Positions 1 to 10,239 of a DNA stretch of 52,084 bases are shown here, in pieces; positions within the stretch are counted from its first letter, which is position 1, and every line of letters begins with the position of its first letter. A program made the position numbers and the translations under genes. The notes below the pieces were generated by a model. It worked only from the letters and a program-made list of their open reading frames with translations. It made no database searches and was not told where the DNA came from. Origin of the DNA: Branchiostoma floridae (taxonomy: Eukaryota; Chordata; Leptocardii; Amphioxiformes; Branchiostomatidae); assembly GCF_000003815.2 (NCBI RefSeq), contig NW_023365700.1, positions 1 to 52,084 of the forward strand, read 5' to 3'.

Positions 1-1531
1 GGGCATTGGACAAATAACCTTTAGAAAGTGAGAAATTGAAACAATTTAACATGGGGGTTATAAATACCGAGTAGAAATGTTTATAAACTTCAACTGGGAT
101 ACCATCTAGCCCAGGAGATTTAGAATTTGAGAAAGTATTGATGGCTTTTTGTAGTTCTTCATCTGTGATATGACCTTCACATAACAGAGCCCTTTTTCCC
201 TGCACAATATGATAAAAAAACTGTCCAATGAACAGCAACTATGTTTTCTGGGGATAGGGGCATTGGGGGCTCTTCAAAGGAATATAGAGTAGAGTAAAAT
301 TCTGACTGTTTTTCTCAAATTTCTTGGGGATTACTGGTAAAGACATTATCAGATATTTTCAGTTTCTGCATGTTTTTCCTAGTGTAATTTCTATGTGCCA
401 ATTTCAAAAAGTATTGTGTACATCTATCCCCCCACTCCATCCAGCGAGCTCTTGACATTACTATTAAACCTTTAGCCCGTTGGTTATAAAGTTATTCTAT
501 TTTTTTTTCAATCTAAGTCATCTAAAATAGAATCAGAGGGGGTTGGCATATTATCAATTTGGCTTTGTAATCTATTAATATCATCTGTTAGTTTTTTTCC
601 CTAGCTAAATATTGTTTGTTTTTCCAACTACTAAATTTAATACAACTCCCCTGAAAAAGCATTTTGCAGTATCCCATACAATATGGGGATCTGCTGTTCC
701 CTGATTTACACTAAAAAAATTCATTCATAATTTTAACAGTATTATGCTGAAAAGAGCTATCATCTAGTAAAGACAGATTAAATTTCCAATATCCCTTCCC
801 CTAGGAAACTGTGCAATAACAAAAGATAAGGCGATTAGGTTGTGATCAGATTTAAACTTATCGGCTATGATACATTTGTTTACTCTATTAATAAAGGAAA
901 AACTAGTCAGGAAATAATCAATTCTGCTGGCCTGTCTGCGGCGGCGCCAAGCGTATCGGACTGTTGTAGGATTTCTAAATCTCCAAATATCATGTAAGTC
1001 GAATTTACTCTTCAATTCCGAAATGGCTTCATAAGCTTTGGGTTAAGTACAATTGGTAGAAAATCTGTCCAATAAGGGGTTTTGTACAGTGTTGAAATCA
1101 CCAGTAATAATAAGATTTTCAGTACTGTCAGCAAAATTGTCTAGTTCCATAGATAGATTCAAGAAAAATTCAGGTTTATCTCCATTAGGAGCATAAATAT
1201 TCACAATACAAAATCTAAAATCATCTATAGACAAATCAACAATAATCCATCTACCATTAACATCAAGCTTTGTCTGGTGGATATGGGGGTTAATGTTGTT
1301 TTTAAATAGCATGGCTGTACCCCTATGGTTGGAGGTTCCGTGACAGAAAATCATGGTACCTCCCCACTCACTTTGCCATCTCTCTTCTACAGGTATTGAC
1401 GAATGAGTTTCTTGTAAGCAAATAATATGGTAGGGCTTGTCTCTTAACCAAGTAAATAACTCCCTTCGCTTAACAGAATCACTGAGGCCGTTACAGTTAT
1501 AACTTGAGATTTGTAATTCTACCTGAGTCAT
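1..1531 (-). pseudogene. LINE ORF2: APE endonuclease plus start of reverse transcriptase, broken
   Basis: The ORF opens at 1531 with MTQVELQISSYNCNGL, the usual endonuclease start. Catalytic landmarks are visible in order: the Asn of SYNCNGL, the Glu of LQETHS, Asp/Asn of ITGDFNTV, and SRIDYF followed by SDHNLIAL near 830-930. One in-frame TAA at 1043-1045 is the only break between the two endonuclease halves (764-1015 is in the same frame). Below 764 the frame decays with more stops, but the RT fingers motif KSPGLDGIP can still be read near 90-125. In life this protein would nick DNA and copy the LINE RNA; here it is a relic cut by the window edge. Confidence 0.87.
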
Positions 1532-2244
1532 GTCTTCTGGGACTGGTCACGTAGGGTGGGGAAGATGGCGAAGATGCTGTAGTATTCTATAGTATGAAGG
1601 CATGGGGGAAATTCATCTGGGCAAGATGGGGATGATGAAATCATAACATCTGTACTAACAAAAAGGAACAAAACTGAACAAAGATCAACATAAATCAAAT
1701 ATAGTGCAACTGGAAGGTTCACAAAAACATAAATGTACAGGGTAACAATAGCCCTGTGCTTCCTATCTCCTGGCAGCGTCATTTAAAAGCGGCACTTTGT
1801 GTCTGCCATAAATCTTATCATTAATTGTACTATTCCACAAGAAACAAAAGATCATACAAAACAAAATCATATTAACGTAACTTAATAAGATGAAACAAAG
1901 TAAGTATGGGAATTGGTCTGATTCAAGAAATCAAAACAAACATAGCATAATCATAATCACCACTTTGGTACAAATCAAGCAGGAATGGACATCAAAAGCA
2001 ACATAACATAACATGATCTCTGCCAAACCAACTCAAAAAGTACATAACATAATCAACTTCTTGCAAAGAAATCAATCAAGTAAAACATACGCAATAATAT
2101 TGAATTTTAAGCAGAGCTTTAGCATATTTCATGAATGATAACTTATAGATCAAGAAAAACACATGACACGAGGTCACACTTGCAATATATTTAACAACTT
2201 TAATATGCAAACTGGACTTTTCAAACACCTGCACAATAATTGTT

Positions 2245-2939
2245 CAAGGATAAACAAGATATATCAACAGACATGGTATCAATAATAGTTCATGAAAATA
2301 CAAGGTCTACAGCATCCACTGTTTTCAGAGTTTTACCATCGGCAATCAAGATGGCGCAAGTCTCATTTGGAGGTACTCTGATGAACACTCTCGCCTCTCT
2401 CCTATCTGCTTGGCCTTGGCAATCACACTGTCTCTCTCTGGCATCAGTTTGGCCCTGGCTTGCTGCAATGGACGTGGTAAGTGTTCATGTACAGCATGGC
2501 CCTTCTTCATGTCTGCTGGTAGCTTCCTCCATCAGGATCAGCTCCCTGTGTTGTAGACTGACTAGTCGCACAAGCATAGCTGGGTTGGGTCGGTTCTGTG
2601 TAGGACGGGACAGTCGGTGTACTGCAACGAACGGTGGGACCAAGTTCATACCAAGATGGCCGGACAGGAAACTGAGGACGACTTGATCCGGGGACTCATC
2701 CTGGTGGTGCACTAAACCGCAGATAATAATGTCCGATTTCATCGAGTATCTTTCCGCATTAAGTAACGTAGCCCTGATCCGTTCACGTTTCTCAACTTTT
2801 AGTGCTTGCTGTAAATCTTCGATTTCCTTGTTCTGATAGCTGACACTATCTCTCAAGTCATCCACTTCGGACGCCATTTTTCCTAGCTTAGTGTTGACGC
2901 TCTGTATCTGTACGGACAGCTCCTCTCGGATAGACTTAA
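2245..2939 (-). pseudogene. LINE ORF1, C-terminal two thirds, frameshifted
   Basis: Minus-strand reading from 2939 gives KSIREELSVQIQSVNTKLG followed by heptad-rich residues (a coiled coil of roughly 60 residues), then SDIIICGL, which looks like the first beta strand of the RRM of L1-type ORF1 proteins. The open frame ends at 2485. Continuation in another frame gives LPRPLQQARAKLMPERD and then, after a further shift, RVFIRVPPNETCAILIADG, down to about 2250. At least two frameshifts are therefore present. The protein would coat LINE RNA. The apparent ATG at 2949 is made of transposon bases (see the piggyBac-like entry) and is not the native start. Confidence 0.8.
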
Positions 2940-3570
2940 CCCTATTCATACCGGGCTTTTTTGGTCATCCCTGGACGGGGGGGGGGGGGGGTTGGTCTCG
3001 TTACTAAAACACAACCAGTAGATTTCTAGCGAGGACACGATCCCTTCACATGCAAAGGACCCAATTACCACGTACTGGTCTGGTGGCACGCGAGGGACAG
3101 GGATAAATAGTTCACACCTATTGTCTGTTGATTAACGATTTTCGTCGAGCTTTCTTTTCATAGTTTGCTAGTTATTTGGAGTCGAACGTTATATTTCATA
3201 ATGCAGTAAAGTCGCATTTTACCTTGTACTGAGTTAGAACTGCGTTAGAACTGCGTATGTATGCAGACTGTATATTGTGCCCATTAAACTAGGCTTGTCT
3301 GCAAGGTCTCTCTTCCATTTGTTTCCTTCCACAGACGAGTTGCGAAGACATGTGTGTAAATTACACCGCCAGATCTGTAATGTTTCAACAATAAACTACC
3401 AGTATCACTTCAATATATTTCAATGAATATACACTGTGATAGCCAAATAGATAGTATCAAGAAGGTTATTATGAAATGAACACAAGAAGCAAACCCCTAT
3501 AAAAGCAAAATTTCAATATGAACGACCGTATAAGTGATAAATAGTGAAATATATATTATCGAAAAAAAAG

Positions 3571-3644
3571 TACACCAACTTGGATTCGAACCCAAGACCA
3601 TAAGTTTAAAACGTCTACTCGTTAATCCACTACGCCACGATACA
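3571..3644 (-). other. tRNA-derived relic (degenerate tRNA or tRNA-SINE head)
   Basis: The minus strand shows an A-box-like TGGCGTAGTGG and, about 45 bases on, a B box GGTTCGAATCC in the right order and spacing for an RNA polymerase III internal promoter. The T arm pairs poorly (GG/CC only before a mismatch), and I cannot fold a clean anticodon stem. I therefore do not assign an anticodon and do not call it a working tRNA. It could be the head of a tRNA-derived SINE. Confidence 0.4.
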
Positions 3645-3939
3645 TTACTATGTGTATAGGTGTGCTAATACATTGTACTAGGGGGGGACACTATTTTGCA
3701 AAAATGCAGTTTTTGATGAAATACGCCCCTAGAAATATGGAGACGGTCCATCTGAATATGAAAATGTAAAAATTTTGAAAATATTTGATTGCTAACCCCC
3801 CTGTACATGCCCCCTGAAGTTTTTAAGTTGACAATGTACTAAATTAGTACAACGCTATACTACCAAACATGCTTAATGCCTTAGAAATTGTACTTTGGCA
3901 TCCTTGGCAGAATATTTGACTTCAGTAGAGATCATTGTG

Positions 3940-4290
3940 CATATCTGAACCTCCAAATGTATTTCCCATGCAAATATGGACTATTCCAAATCACCCCCAT
4001 GGCGAAAATGGACTGATCCAAACTAAAAATTGGACGAAACGGGCTACAGGACAATTTGTATTCATTTCTACCAATTTTTACACTCAATCGCACAGAGGCA
4101 GTAAGCCTTGTAGGATTTTAAAACGCCAGTGGTACTCAAATACTCTGCAAAACAGATTTCTTTGTAGGGAAATGGAGTATCACAAGTTGTCACATACTGA
4201 ATCAGGTCCAGGTTCAGGTCCGGACCTCTGGACCTGAACCACACCTGCATGAACCTGAATTTTCTGTACCGTTTACTCACCCCTATTAGG
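3940..4290 (+). repeat. dispersed repeat, copy 1 (shared with 9540-10000)
   Basis: Matches 9.54-10.0 kb in order: GGATTTTAAAACGCCAGTGG versus GGATTTTAAAATGCAGTGG, then CAGATTTCTTTGTAG versus CAGATTCCTTTGTAG, CAGGTTCA, GTCCGGACCT, CCTGAATTTTCTGTAC. Noncoding; the open frames in it are chance. The second copy lies inside a Harbinger-like MITE, so this family travels in other elements or is itself mobile. Confidence 0.6.
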
Positions 4291-5368
4291 CACCCCTGTA
4301 GTTACATGTAACTTATGTTTTATCCTATCAAGAAATAAATACGTATGCATGTAGGTGGGGGAAAGTTGTGTTCCAACTGAAAAATTTCAGGTTGCCCACT
4401 GCGCTACCTGGATTTAAAATTACGACTTACGTTGCGCCAACCAAAATGCATTTTCAAGTATGCAAGTGGGTATTTCGAGCACTGTTGCTGCAGGTAAAGG
4501 ATGCAGCCTTTGGGTTTATCTCTAAGGAGATGTTCCAACAGACAAGGAAATAAGAAGTCTGTAGTGCCATTGTCCAAGTGGTAACCACAATTACCAATCT
4601 TACCAATCAAAGTTACAAGGGTACTGAAAAAGAGAAGAGAACCTGGATCGTTTAGACAGTAAGTAGAGAAGTCAGGAAAGGAGGCAGGATACCAGAGAGT
4701 CTGATAGCTTGGAAGAGAAATGAAGAGGAGCCTAAGAAGCAAGGACTCAATGGGAAAGAGATTGCAAACAGTGCTGTTGATTGGAAGAGAGACAAATACC
4801 TACTACAAACCCTAAAAAAACCCAACATGGATCTTTCATATCAGCAGCAGAAGTTGATATGTAAGTGTAAAGCTGGCCAAACTCAAGAACACAGCCCTGT
4901 CACTACCGATAACCACGAAAACTCCATCTGCGGTCAACCTAAAATTGTACTTGAACAATGTTACACGCCATTGACACCATCAATGAGTGTAAATTTGACT
5001 ATGCTTCTTTTGATTCTGTTGTAAATAGATGTACCAATAAAACATTGTTGAAATTCAGTATTGCAGGCATCTTGCTTACAATAACAGATATCAGGGCTCG
5101 AAATACTACCTGTTTATGCAGGGTAGTGCAGGTAAAATTGGAGCTGTGCAGGTATTTCTGGTGTCTACCTGCACCTAACCTGCACTGGTCCAGGTACTGG
5201 GTACAGGTTAGTGCAGGTAAAATTGGGGCTGTGCAGGTATTTCTGGTGTCTACCTGCACCTAACCTGCACTGGTCCATGTACTGGGTACAGGTTAGTGCA
5301 GGTAAAAATGGTGTAGGTATTTCTGGTGTCTACCTGCACCCAACCTGCACTGGTCCATGTAATGGGTA

Positions 5369-5951
5369 TACGAGGGGCGTGCAATAAGTAATGGTCCTGA
5401 CCCACTTCCAGTTGTCTGATCCAAAAGGAAATTTTGTATGTGTAATAATTCATATCTCTATGGGTTATGTTGCAAAAGACAGCTCTGAACTAATTGTGGT
5501 TTCTGATTTACTGGTGTTTGAACTTAGTCAGGTGCGAAATGGACCAGGTGTGAAATGGAACCAGTTGAGTGTCGCGCAGTGATCCGGTTTTTGTATTTGA
5601 AAGGACGCACACCAAAGAAGACTTTTGATGAAATAAATGAAACTTATGGTGATGATGCCCCATCATATGACCTTGTAAAACGCTGGCATCCTGAATTCAA
5701 ACGTGGCTGGAAGTCTGTGGAAACAGCTCCCAGACCTGGTCGTCCCTCTTGTGCCATTGATGAGGCATCAGTTGGAGGACCAACCTGGGGTGTCCTACAA
5801 AATCGGTGTCCAGAGCTGCATCAAACGATGGGAGAAATGCATAACTCTGGGTGATTCCTATGAAGAGAAAGACTAATAACTGTGCCAAGTTTCATTAATC
5901 TCCTGCTATGGGAAATGGGTCAGGACCATTACTAATTGCACGCCCCTCGTA
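5369..5951 (+). mobile_element. mariner-type element, internally deleted, 583 bp
   Basis: Terminal inverted repeats of 36 bp differ at a single position. They begin TACGAGGGGCGTGCAAT and end inward at GTCCTGACCCA. A TA dinucleotide flanks each side (5367-5368 and 5952-5953). The flanking satellite unit (AATGGGTATA / CAGGTTAGTG) is recovered if the element and one TA are removed. Near-identical ends point to a fairly recent insertion. Inside is a truncated transposase. Confidence 0.93.
5555..5876 (+). pseudogene. mariner transposase, N- and C-terminal ends only
   Basis: From ATG 5555 the product begins MEPVECRAVIRFLYLKGRTP, then has FDEINETYGDDAPSYD and GRPSCAIDE, which is the helix-turn-helix DNA-binding head of mariner transposases. 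After about 75 residues the frame jumps. The other frame reads SCIKRWEKC...GDSYEEKD and stops at 5874-5876, the normal tail of these proteins. The central DDD catalytic domain (roughly 250 residues) is deleted, so no activity is possible. The break is an internal deletion, not decay, because both ends are still well preserved. Confidence 0.9.
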
Positions 5952-7554
5952 TACAGGTTAGTGCAGGTAAAATTGGAGCTGTGCAGATTAGTGCAGGTAA
6001 AATTGGAGCTGTGCCGGTATTTTTGATGTCTACCTGCACCTAACCTGCACTGGTCCATGTAATGGGTATATACAGGTTAGTGCAGGTAAAATTGGAGCTG
6101 TGTAGGTATTTCTGGTGTCTACTTGCACCTAACCTGCACTGGTCCATGTAATGGGTATATACAGGTTAGTGCAGGTAAAATTGGAGCTTTGCAGGTATTT
6201 TGATGCCTACTTGCACCTAACCTGCACTGGTCCATGTAATGGGTACTGGTCCATGCAATTTTAATAGGTAAAATTGGAGCTGTGCAGATTATTAGTGCAG
6301 GTAAAATTGGAGCTGTGCTGGTATTTTTTATGTCTACCTGCACCTAACCTGCACTGGTCCCAAATACTAGGTTTTTATACATATAACTTATATGATGTAG
6401 GTGTACCTGGATTGTTATTAGCTGCATTGAATGTTACCACTATCACCTATATTGAGTAATATTCTGTAGAAAAGAAAAAAATAGCAATAGTTCCTTAACA
6501 ATTTTAGTATGAACTATACTTCCAAAATTCAGAGTGGTACAGGTAAAATTTGTCTGGTGCAGGCTATTTTCAATGTTACCTGCAATAGTGCAGGTATGCA
6601 GAAAAAGTTTTTCGAGCCTTGGATATAGTATGCACAGTCATGTACAAGAGAGTTTAGTAGTATATTAGTAGTATATTTTACACATATACAAAAACACTTG
6701 TTTTAAGCTTGGCAAAAAAACTGTGTTTTTGTGACCTTGAAACAATGTTTCTTTTTTAAGTTGCCCAATTCCTTGGCATCGAGTTTCTGAAAGTTTTGCC
6801 ACTGTTCTTGTGAAGCTAAAGATTCGGGTACTCTTTGTTATTCTCATCACTTGTCGAATTACTGCCCTACCGTGATTTCCCTGTTTTTGGCCAAATAATG
6901 CAAATTCGCCCCAACACTTGCTGCCCTGTTGCCATGGCAACCAAGAATATTAAGCCAAAACTTGATAGAAAGGTGTCTTGGAGTATAATGTATCATTTAA
7001 TTACACAAAATGTGCAAAAAGAACTGAAGTAATGCAGTCAGTGCTTGCAGACCTTAGCAACGTCACACAAGTACATGGCGAGGGGGGTATCCAAACTTCA
7101 GGGGGTATGTACAGGGGGGTTAGAGTTTTACAATTGCCTAATTTTTGTGATTTCTGTGTTTATATACATCATCTCCATATTTTAGGATGCGTATTTCAAA
7201 AAGTTTGTATTAATGTCCCCCCCTAATTGTACAACTGAAGTGACGGAGCGCGTGATAATACGAGACAAGAATTGTTGCAGGTCCATCATCTCAATCTCCA
7301 GTCGTAAGATCTCTCTAGTCTCTTCACCTTTTGGTCATCAAGTAAACTTTTTTAACCGTTATAAATAGAACAGGGAGATTATATAGATGAACTGTTTGTG
7401 TGAACTCCCGCACAATGCCTGCTTGGTGTGTGTTTATGACATTTGCATGATAGACAGGGTGAGAATGGTCCGCCACTCGTTCGGGCTATTCACACCGTAG
7501 TAATTGTCGTTGACCTGTACTCGCTAGAAAGTTACTGGGTGTGTTTTAGTGTAC

Positions 7555-8431
7555 ACGGGGGGGGGGGCTTTTGAGGCCCTCCACTTCTAAGTCCTCTAAC
7601 TCTCGAACGACGTGCCGTAAGGCCACAAAATTTTCAGGACATTATATCGACATAATATCTGACAATTAGTTGACGTTTGACGTTACGTTGACGTAAGATG
7701 ACGTAATTATGACGTCATCAATTTGATTATATTGGCCGGACCCATGAAAAAGGGTATTCTCAGAAAACTTCAAGTTATACTACAAAAATGTAACAATAAG
7801 TGCAGATAACAGAATAATAATGTTTATTACGACTTGTATTGCCAATAGCAGTCATAAAATGACGTCATGCACATCTAAGATACGAGATAGGCTCCGCCAT
7901 ATTATATCCACCACCTTGCATTTTTAAAACTTCTTTTTTTGCAACAAATAATCACAAAGGGCAATGGAAAAAGACTAAATTCATTCATTTAGATGGTTTT
8001 TGATGAAAAAATACCAGGTAGTTACAATTTTTAAGGGAAAATAAGCTTGTTATTCTTAATCTGGCCATACGGTCCGCCATCTTGGATTTTAGGCTGATGA
8101 CGTCATCAAATTAGCATAATTTATGCATATATAATTATGAAAGATATGCTAAATAATATAAGATTTTATTTATGTAACAAAATAGCAGTAATATAGCAAA
8201 TAAATGTGAAAAATACATTGTTAGAACCAAAAATAGTGATTTTTGGCAAAACTGCCTGTCAGCAAACGGTTGCCATGGCAACACGAAAAAATGGAAAATT
8301 TGTCAAACTTCGCAAAATTGTTGCCAACAATATTTTAGGAAAACTCACCAAATTTGATGGCTTTAGTGTAAGGCGTTCTGGCGTTATAGGACATCGAAGT
8401 TAGCGCGGGTCTCAAAAGCCCCCCCCCCCCC
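7555..8431. repeat. dispersed repeat segment with poly-G ends, related to 24.6-25.04 kb
   Basis: Left edge ACGGGGGGGGG then CTTTTGAGGCCC; the right edge is the inverted equivalent ending in poly-C at 8419-8431. The inner part shares ordered blocks with 24.64-25.04 kb: GCCATCTTG, TGACGTCAT, AAATTAGCATAA, GGTTGCCATGGCAAC, AACAATATTTT, and a closing GACCTCAAAA/GGTCTCAAAAG. It also holds several TGACGTCA palindromes (7.66-7.87 and 8.1 kb). Noncoding. Confidence 0.6.
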
Positions 8432-8443
8432 GTCTGAATAGGG

Positions 8444-8772
8444 TTAAACTCAGCCATAACTTCATCATGCAGTGACTTACTTTGCGTAGACAGTAGGTGT
8501 ACATGAGGTCGTAGTTCTGGCGAAATACTGTCCAAGTTGGGGTCCTCGTCGCTCGCCATCTTCGTAGGTGTGGGAGGGGGGGGCCTTCTTCTGTGCTCCG
8601 AGCTGCGTACTTGGGCTCGTTTGGTCACTGCTGCTCTGTCTTGCCCGCTTTGCTTGCTTCCGCATACCAACAAGAATACAGTCGCTCGTATCCGGCGAAG
8701 TAGGAGTATTTGGGACCAAAAAATTGGCGGAATAGAGCTAAGAAAAGCTTTTTTTTGCCACACACAGTACAA
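8444..8772 (-). pseudogene. LINE ORF1, N-terminal part, separated by the 2940-8443 insertion
   Basis: Minus-strand residues MASDEDPNLDSISPELRPHV through DEVMAEF end exactly at the TTAA at 8444-8447. Joined to the fragment that starts at 2939, the frame continues without a break (AEF then KSIREEL). Further upstream a basic, Ser-rich stretch (KRARQSSSDQTSPS, minus strand, 8.6-8.7 kb) is in a different frame. The shift falls at a run of C (plus-strand G) near 8573-8582, a homopolymer that could be either a mutation or a base-calling slip. The 5' border of the LINE is not certain; it may extend to about 8.81 kb. Confidence 0.72.
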
Positions 8773-9385
8773 CGCGTCTTACCTACTCGCCGCCATCGTG
8801 GATCTCCATTATTCCAATGGTTTAGATAGTAGGCTCAACATTCAACTAGGTTTGTAGATTTCTTTTCACTAGAAATTATGAAAAAATTGATGCTTTTTAA
8901 AGTTGTCTTTTTGACGAGGAATTTTGGAAACATCGATATGTCAACAAACCATCACAACAGTGACGTTGCTTTGCCTGCAGCCTGTTAATGTGAATAACGC
9001 CCAAGCGCTAGCTAAGTTTTAATCAGTGTCATTCATCCAACAGCGTCAGCACGTGATTTTATAATAAGTCTAGGATTCAGTTCAGACCTCACAAGTGAAG
9101 CGTGCGCAGCACCATCAACATTGTAACATTCGGGTGTGTCATTCTGTATTTTAGCTTGGCCAATGATGCCAAACTAGCTGAATGGTACATAAGCCACCGT
9201 GTATGTCTAGCCTGATCTATATACTCGATGGTGTCGCTAATCTGCTTCGAGTTTGGCTCTCCTTCGACAAGGTGCGTACATTGTAGACTGTCAAGCGAAT
9301 TTCAACCCAAAAGTTGTGACCAAACGCGTATGGACTCCATACCGACCGGACAACAAAAAGTAAGTCATTGTCTTATTGGTCAATG
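8773..9385. other. no gene seen
   Basis: About 0.6 kb of unique-looking sequence. The first 40 bases may be the 5' end of the LINE. No open frame with recognisable content, no RNA gene and no clear repeat was found. Confidence 0.5.
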
Positions 9386-9388
9386 TTA

Positions 9389-10236
9389 GGCCATGTTGAT
9401 TTGATTATATGGATGACATCCTCTGGGAACTCCAAAACTGATGCGAGCGAGCGAATAAAAATAAAGTTTGGCAAAAAAAAAAATTGCCTTCAGTATGAAA
9501 TCAAAGTGGCCAGGAAGGTTGAACATAGGACTAAACACACATGTATGGTATACCAACAGTTAGGTGTAGGGACCAGTACATCATACGGGTGCAAAACATT
9601 TTTTTCTTCTTGGACCAATCCGAAAAAAACAGACCTGGAAAAAAAACAGAGGAACAGGTTTCGCCAATTACAAAATGGACACACTATGTCGGCAGCTATT
9701 TGGGGCCTAACCGGGGGGCCAAGAAGACAACAAGAGCGAAGTCAAGTAGAGTTTATAGTCAATTGCACCAAGTTTCTACAGTCAAAGGTACAGAGACAGT
9801 TAGCCTTTATTACATGGAGATGGGATTTTAAAATGCAGTGGGAGTCCAATAATCCACCAAACAGATTCCTTTGTAGCAAAATTGACCAATTACCATTGTT
9901 TTGAGTATTGCCAGTTCTCAAGTTTCCACAGACAATCAGGTTCATGTCCGGACCTGGAAATGATCCTCTGGACCTGAATTTTCTGTACTGGTACCTCCCC
10001 CAACCAACAACAGATTTTTTTTTTCTGTCCTTTCACATCTTATTCTTTGACTTTAGATTCATTTTGGCATTCTATGGCATTAGTTATCTGTTTTCTGATA
10101 CTTTGTTTTTCAATCTACGGAATATTTGTGCTCATTTTACAGCTGTTTATTGTGTGGTCGAAAACTTTTTTTTTTGGAAATGGCCGAAAATTGGTGCGAG
10201 CGCGGATGTCATCCATATAATCAAATCAACATGGCC
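9389..10236. mobile_element. Harbinger-like MITE (GGCCATGTTGATTTGAT family), 848 bp
   Basis: Ends are inverted copies of about 33 bp starting GGCCATGTTGATTTGAT. TTA precedes the left end (9386-9388) and TTA follows the right end (10237-10239), a 3-bp TWA target duplication as used by PIF/Harbinger elements. The interior contains the dispersed repeat also found at 3.94-4.29 kb. No transposase. Two smaller members of the same end family are at 50496-50812 and 51367-51650. Confidence 0.85.
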
Positions 10237-10239
10237 TTA

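Larger units (their letters stand above)
1..2939 (-). mobile_element. L1/Tx1-type LINE, main (3'-ward) part, runs off the left edge
   Basis: Non-LTR retrotransposon read on the minus strand. Order along that strand: ORF1 (coiled coil, then an RRM-like start), a spacer of about 0.7 kb, then ORF2 with an APE-type endonuclease and the beginning of the reverse transcriptase. The element continues beyond base 1, so most of the RT and the 3' end are missing here. Its 5' part lies at 8444-8.8 kb, separated by an inserted element. Stops and frameshifts show it is inactive. The clade (L1/Tx1) is inferred from the ORF1 layout and the endonuclease style; I cannot run a phylogeny. Confidence 0.88.
5100..6370. 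repeat. 85-bp tandem repeat (minisatellite), interrupted by a mariner
   Basis: The phrase GTGCAGGTAAAATTGG recurs at 5126, 5211, 5296 and onward, a period of 85 bp. Units contain TACCTGCACCTAACCTGCAC, roughly the reverse complement of the neighbouring GTTAGTGCAGGTA, so each unit has internal dyad symmetry. Several units after 5954 are shortened. A further diverged piece lies at 6540-6610. The mariner at 5369-5951 splits one unit at TA. All open frames across it are repeat artefacts. Confidence 0.9.
3672..7245. mobile_element. DNA element with about 165-bp inverted terminal repeats
   Basis: The segment 3672-3835 and the reverse complement of 7075-7245 match along most of their length. Shared blocks in order are TAGGGGGGGACA, GAAATACGC, ATATGGAGA, and CTAACCCCCCTGTACAT followed by CCCCCTGAAGTTT. 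The arms face each other across 3.2 kb that includes the 85-bp satellite. No transposase is visible. Exact ends and target duplication could not be fixed. It lies wholly inside the 2940-8443 insertion, so it is either a nested element or that element's subterminal inverted repeats. Confidence 0.55.
2940..8443. mobile_element. piggyBac-like non-autonomous element or composite, TTAA target duplication
   Basis: Both edges carry TTAA (2936-2939 and 8444-8447) followed inward by the inverted repeat CCCTATTCA / TGAATAGGG. This is the target-site signature of piggyBac-type transposition. Removing 5504 bp plus one TTAA restores the LINE ORF1 reading frame. Just inside each end is a poly-G run (near 2980 and, inverted, 8419-8431). 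No transposase was found inside. The interior holds a tRNA-like relic, a long-inverted-repeat element (3.67-7.25 kb) and an 85-bp tandem repeat. A second copy of the poly-G/CTTTTGAG edge at 7555 suggests that more than one insertion event contributed. Confidence 0.72.

Noticed and set aside
2940-2949. ATG at 2949 as the native LINE ORF1 start
   Set aside because: These bases are the end of the TTAA-flanked element; the true frame continues at 8444.
3000-3400. Possible solo LTR (TATA-like GATAAATAG, repeated GTTAGAACTGCG, ending in ACA)
   Set aside because: No second copy, no target duplication and no retroelement coding sequence nearby; the hints are too weak to annotate.
8206-8403. 65-residue open frame containing the GTTGCCATGGCAAC palindrome
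   Set aside because: Part of a dispersed noncoding repeat with a related copy at 24.6-25.0 kb in which the frame is not kept.
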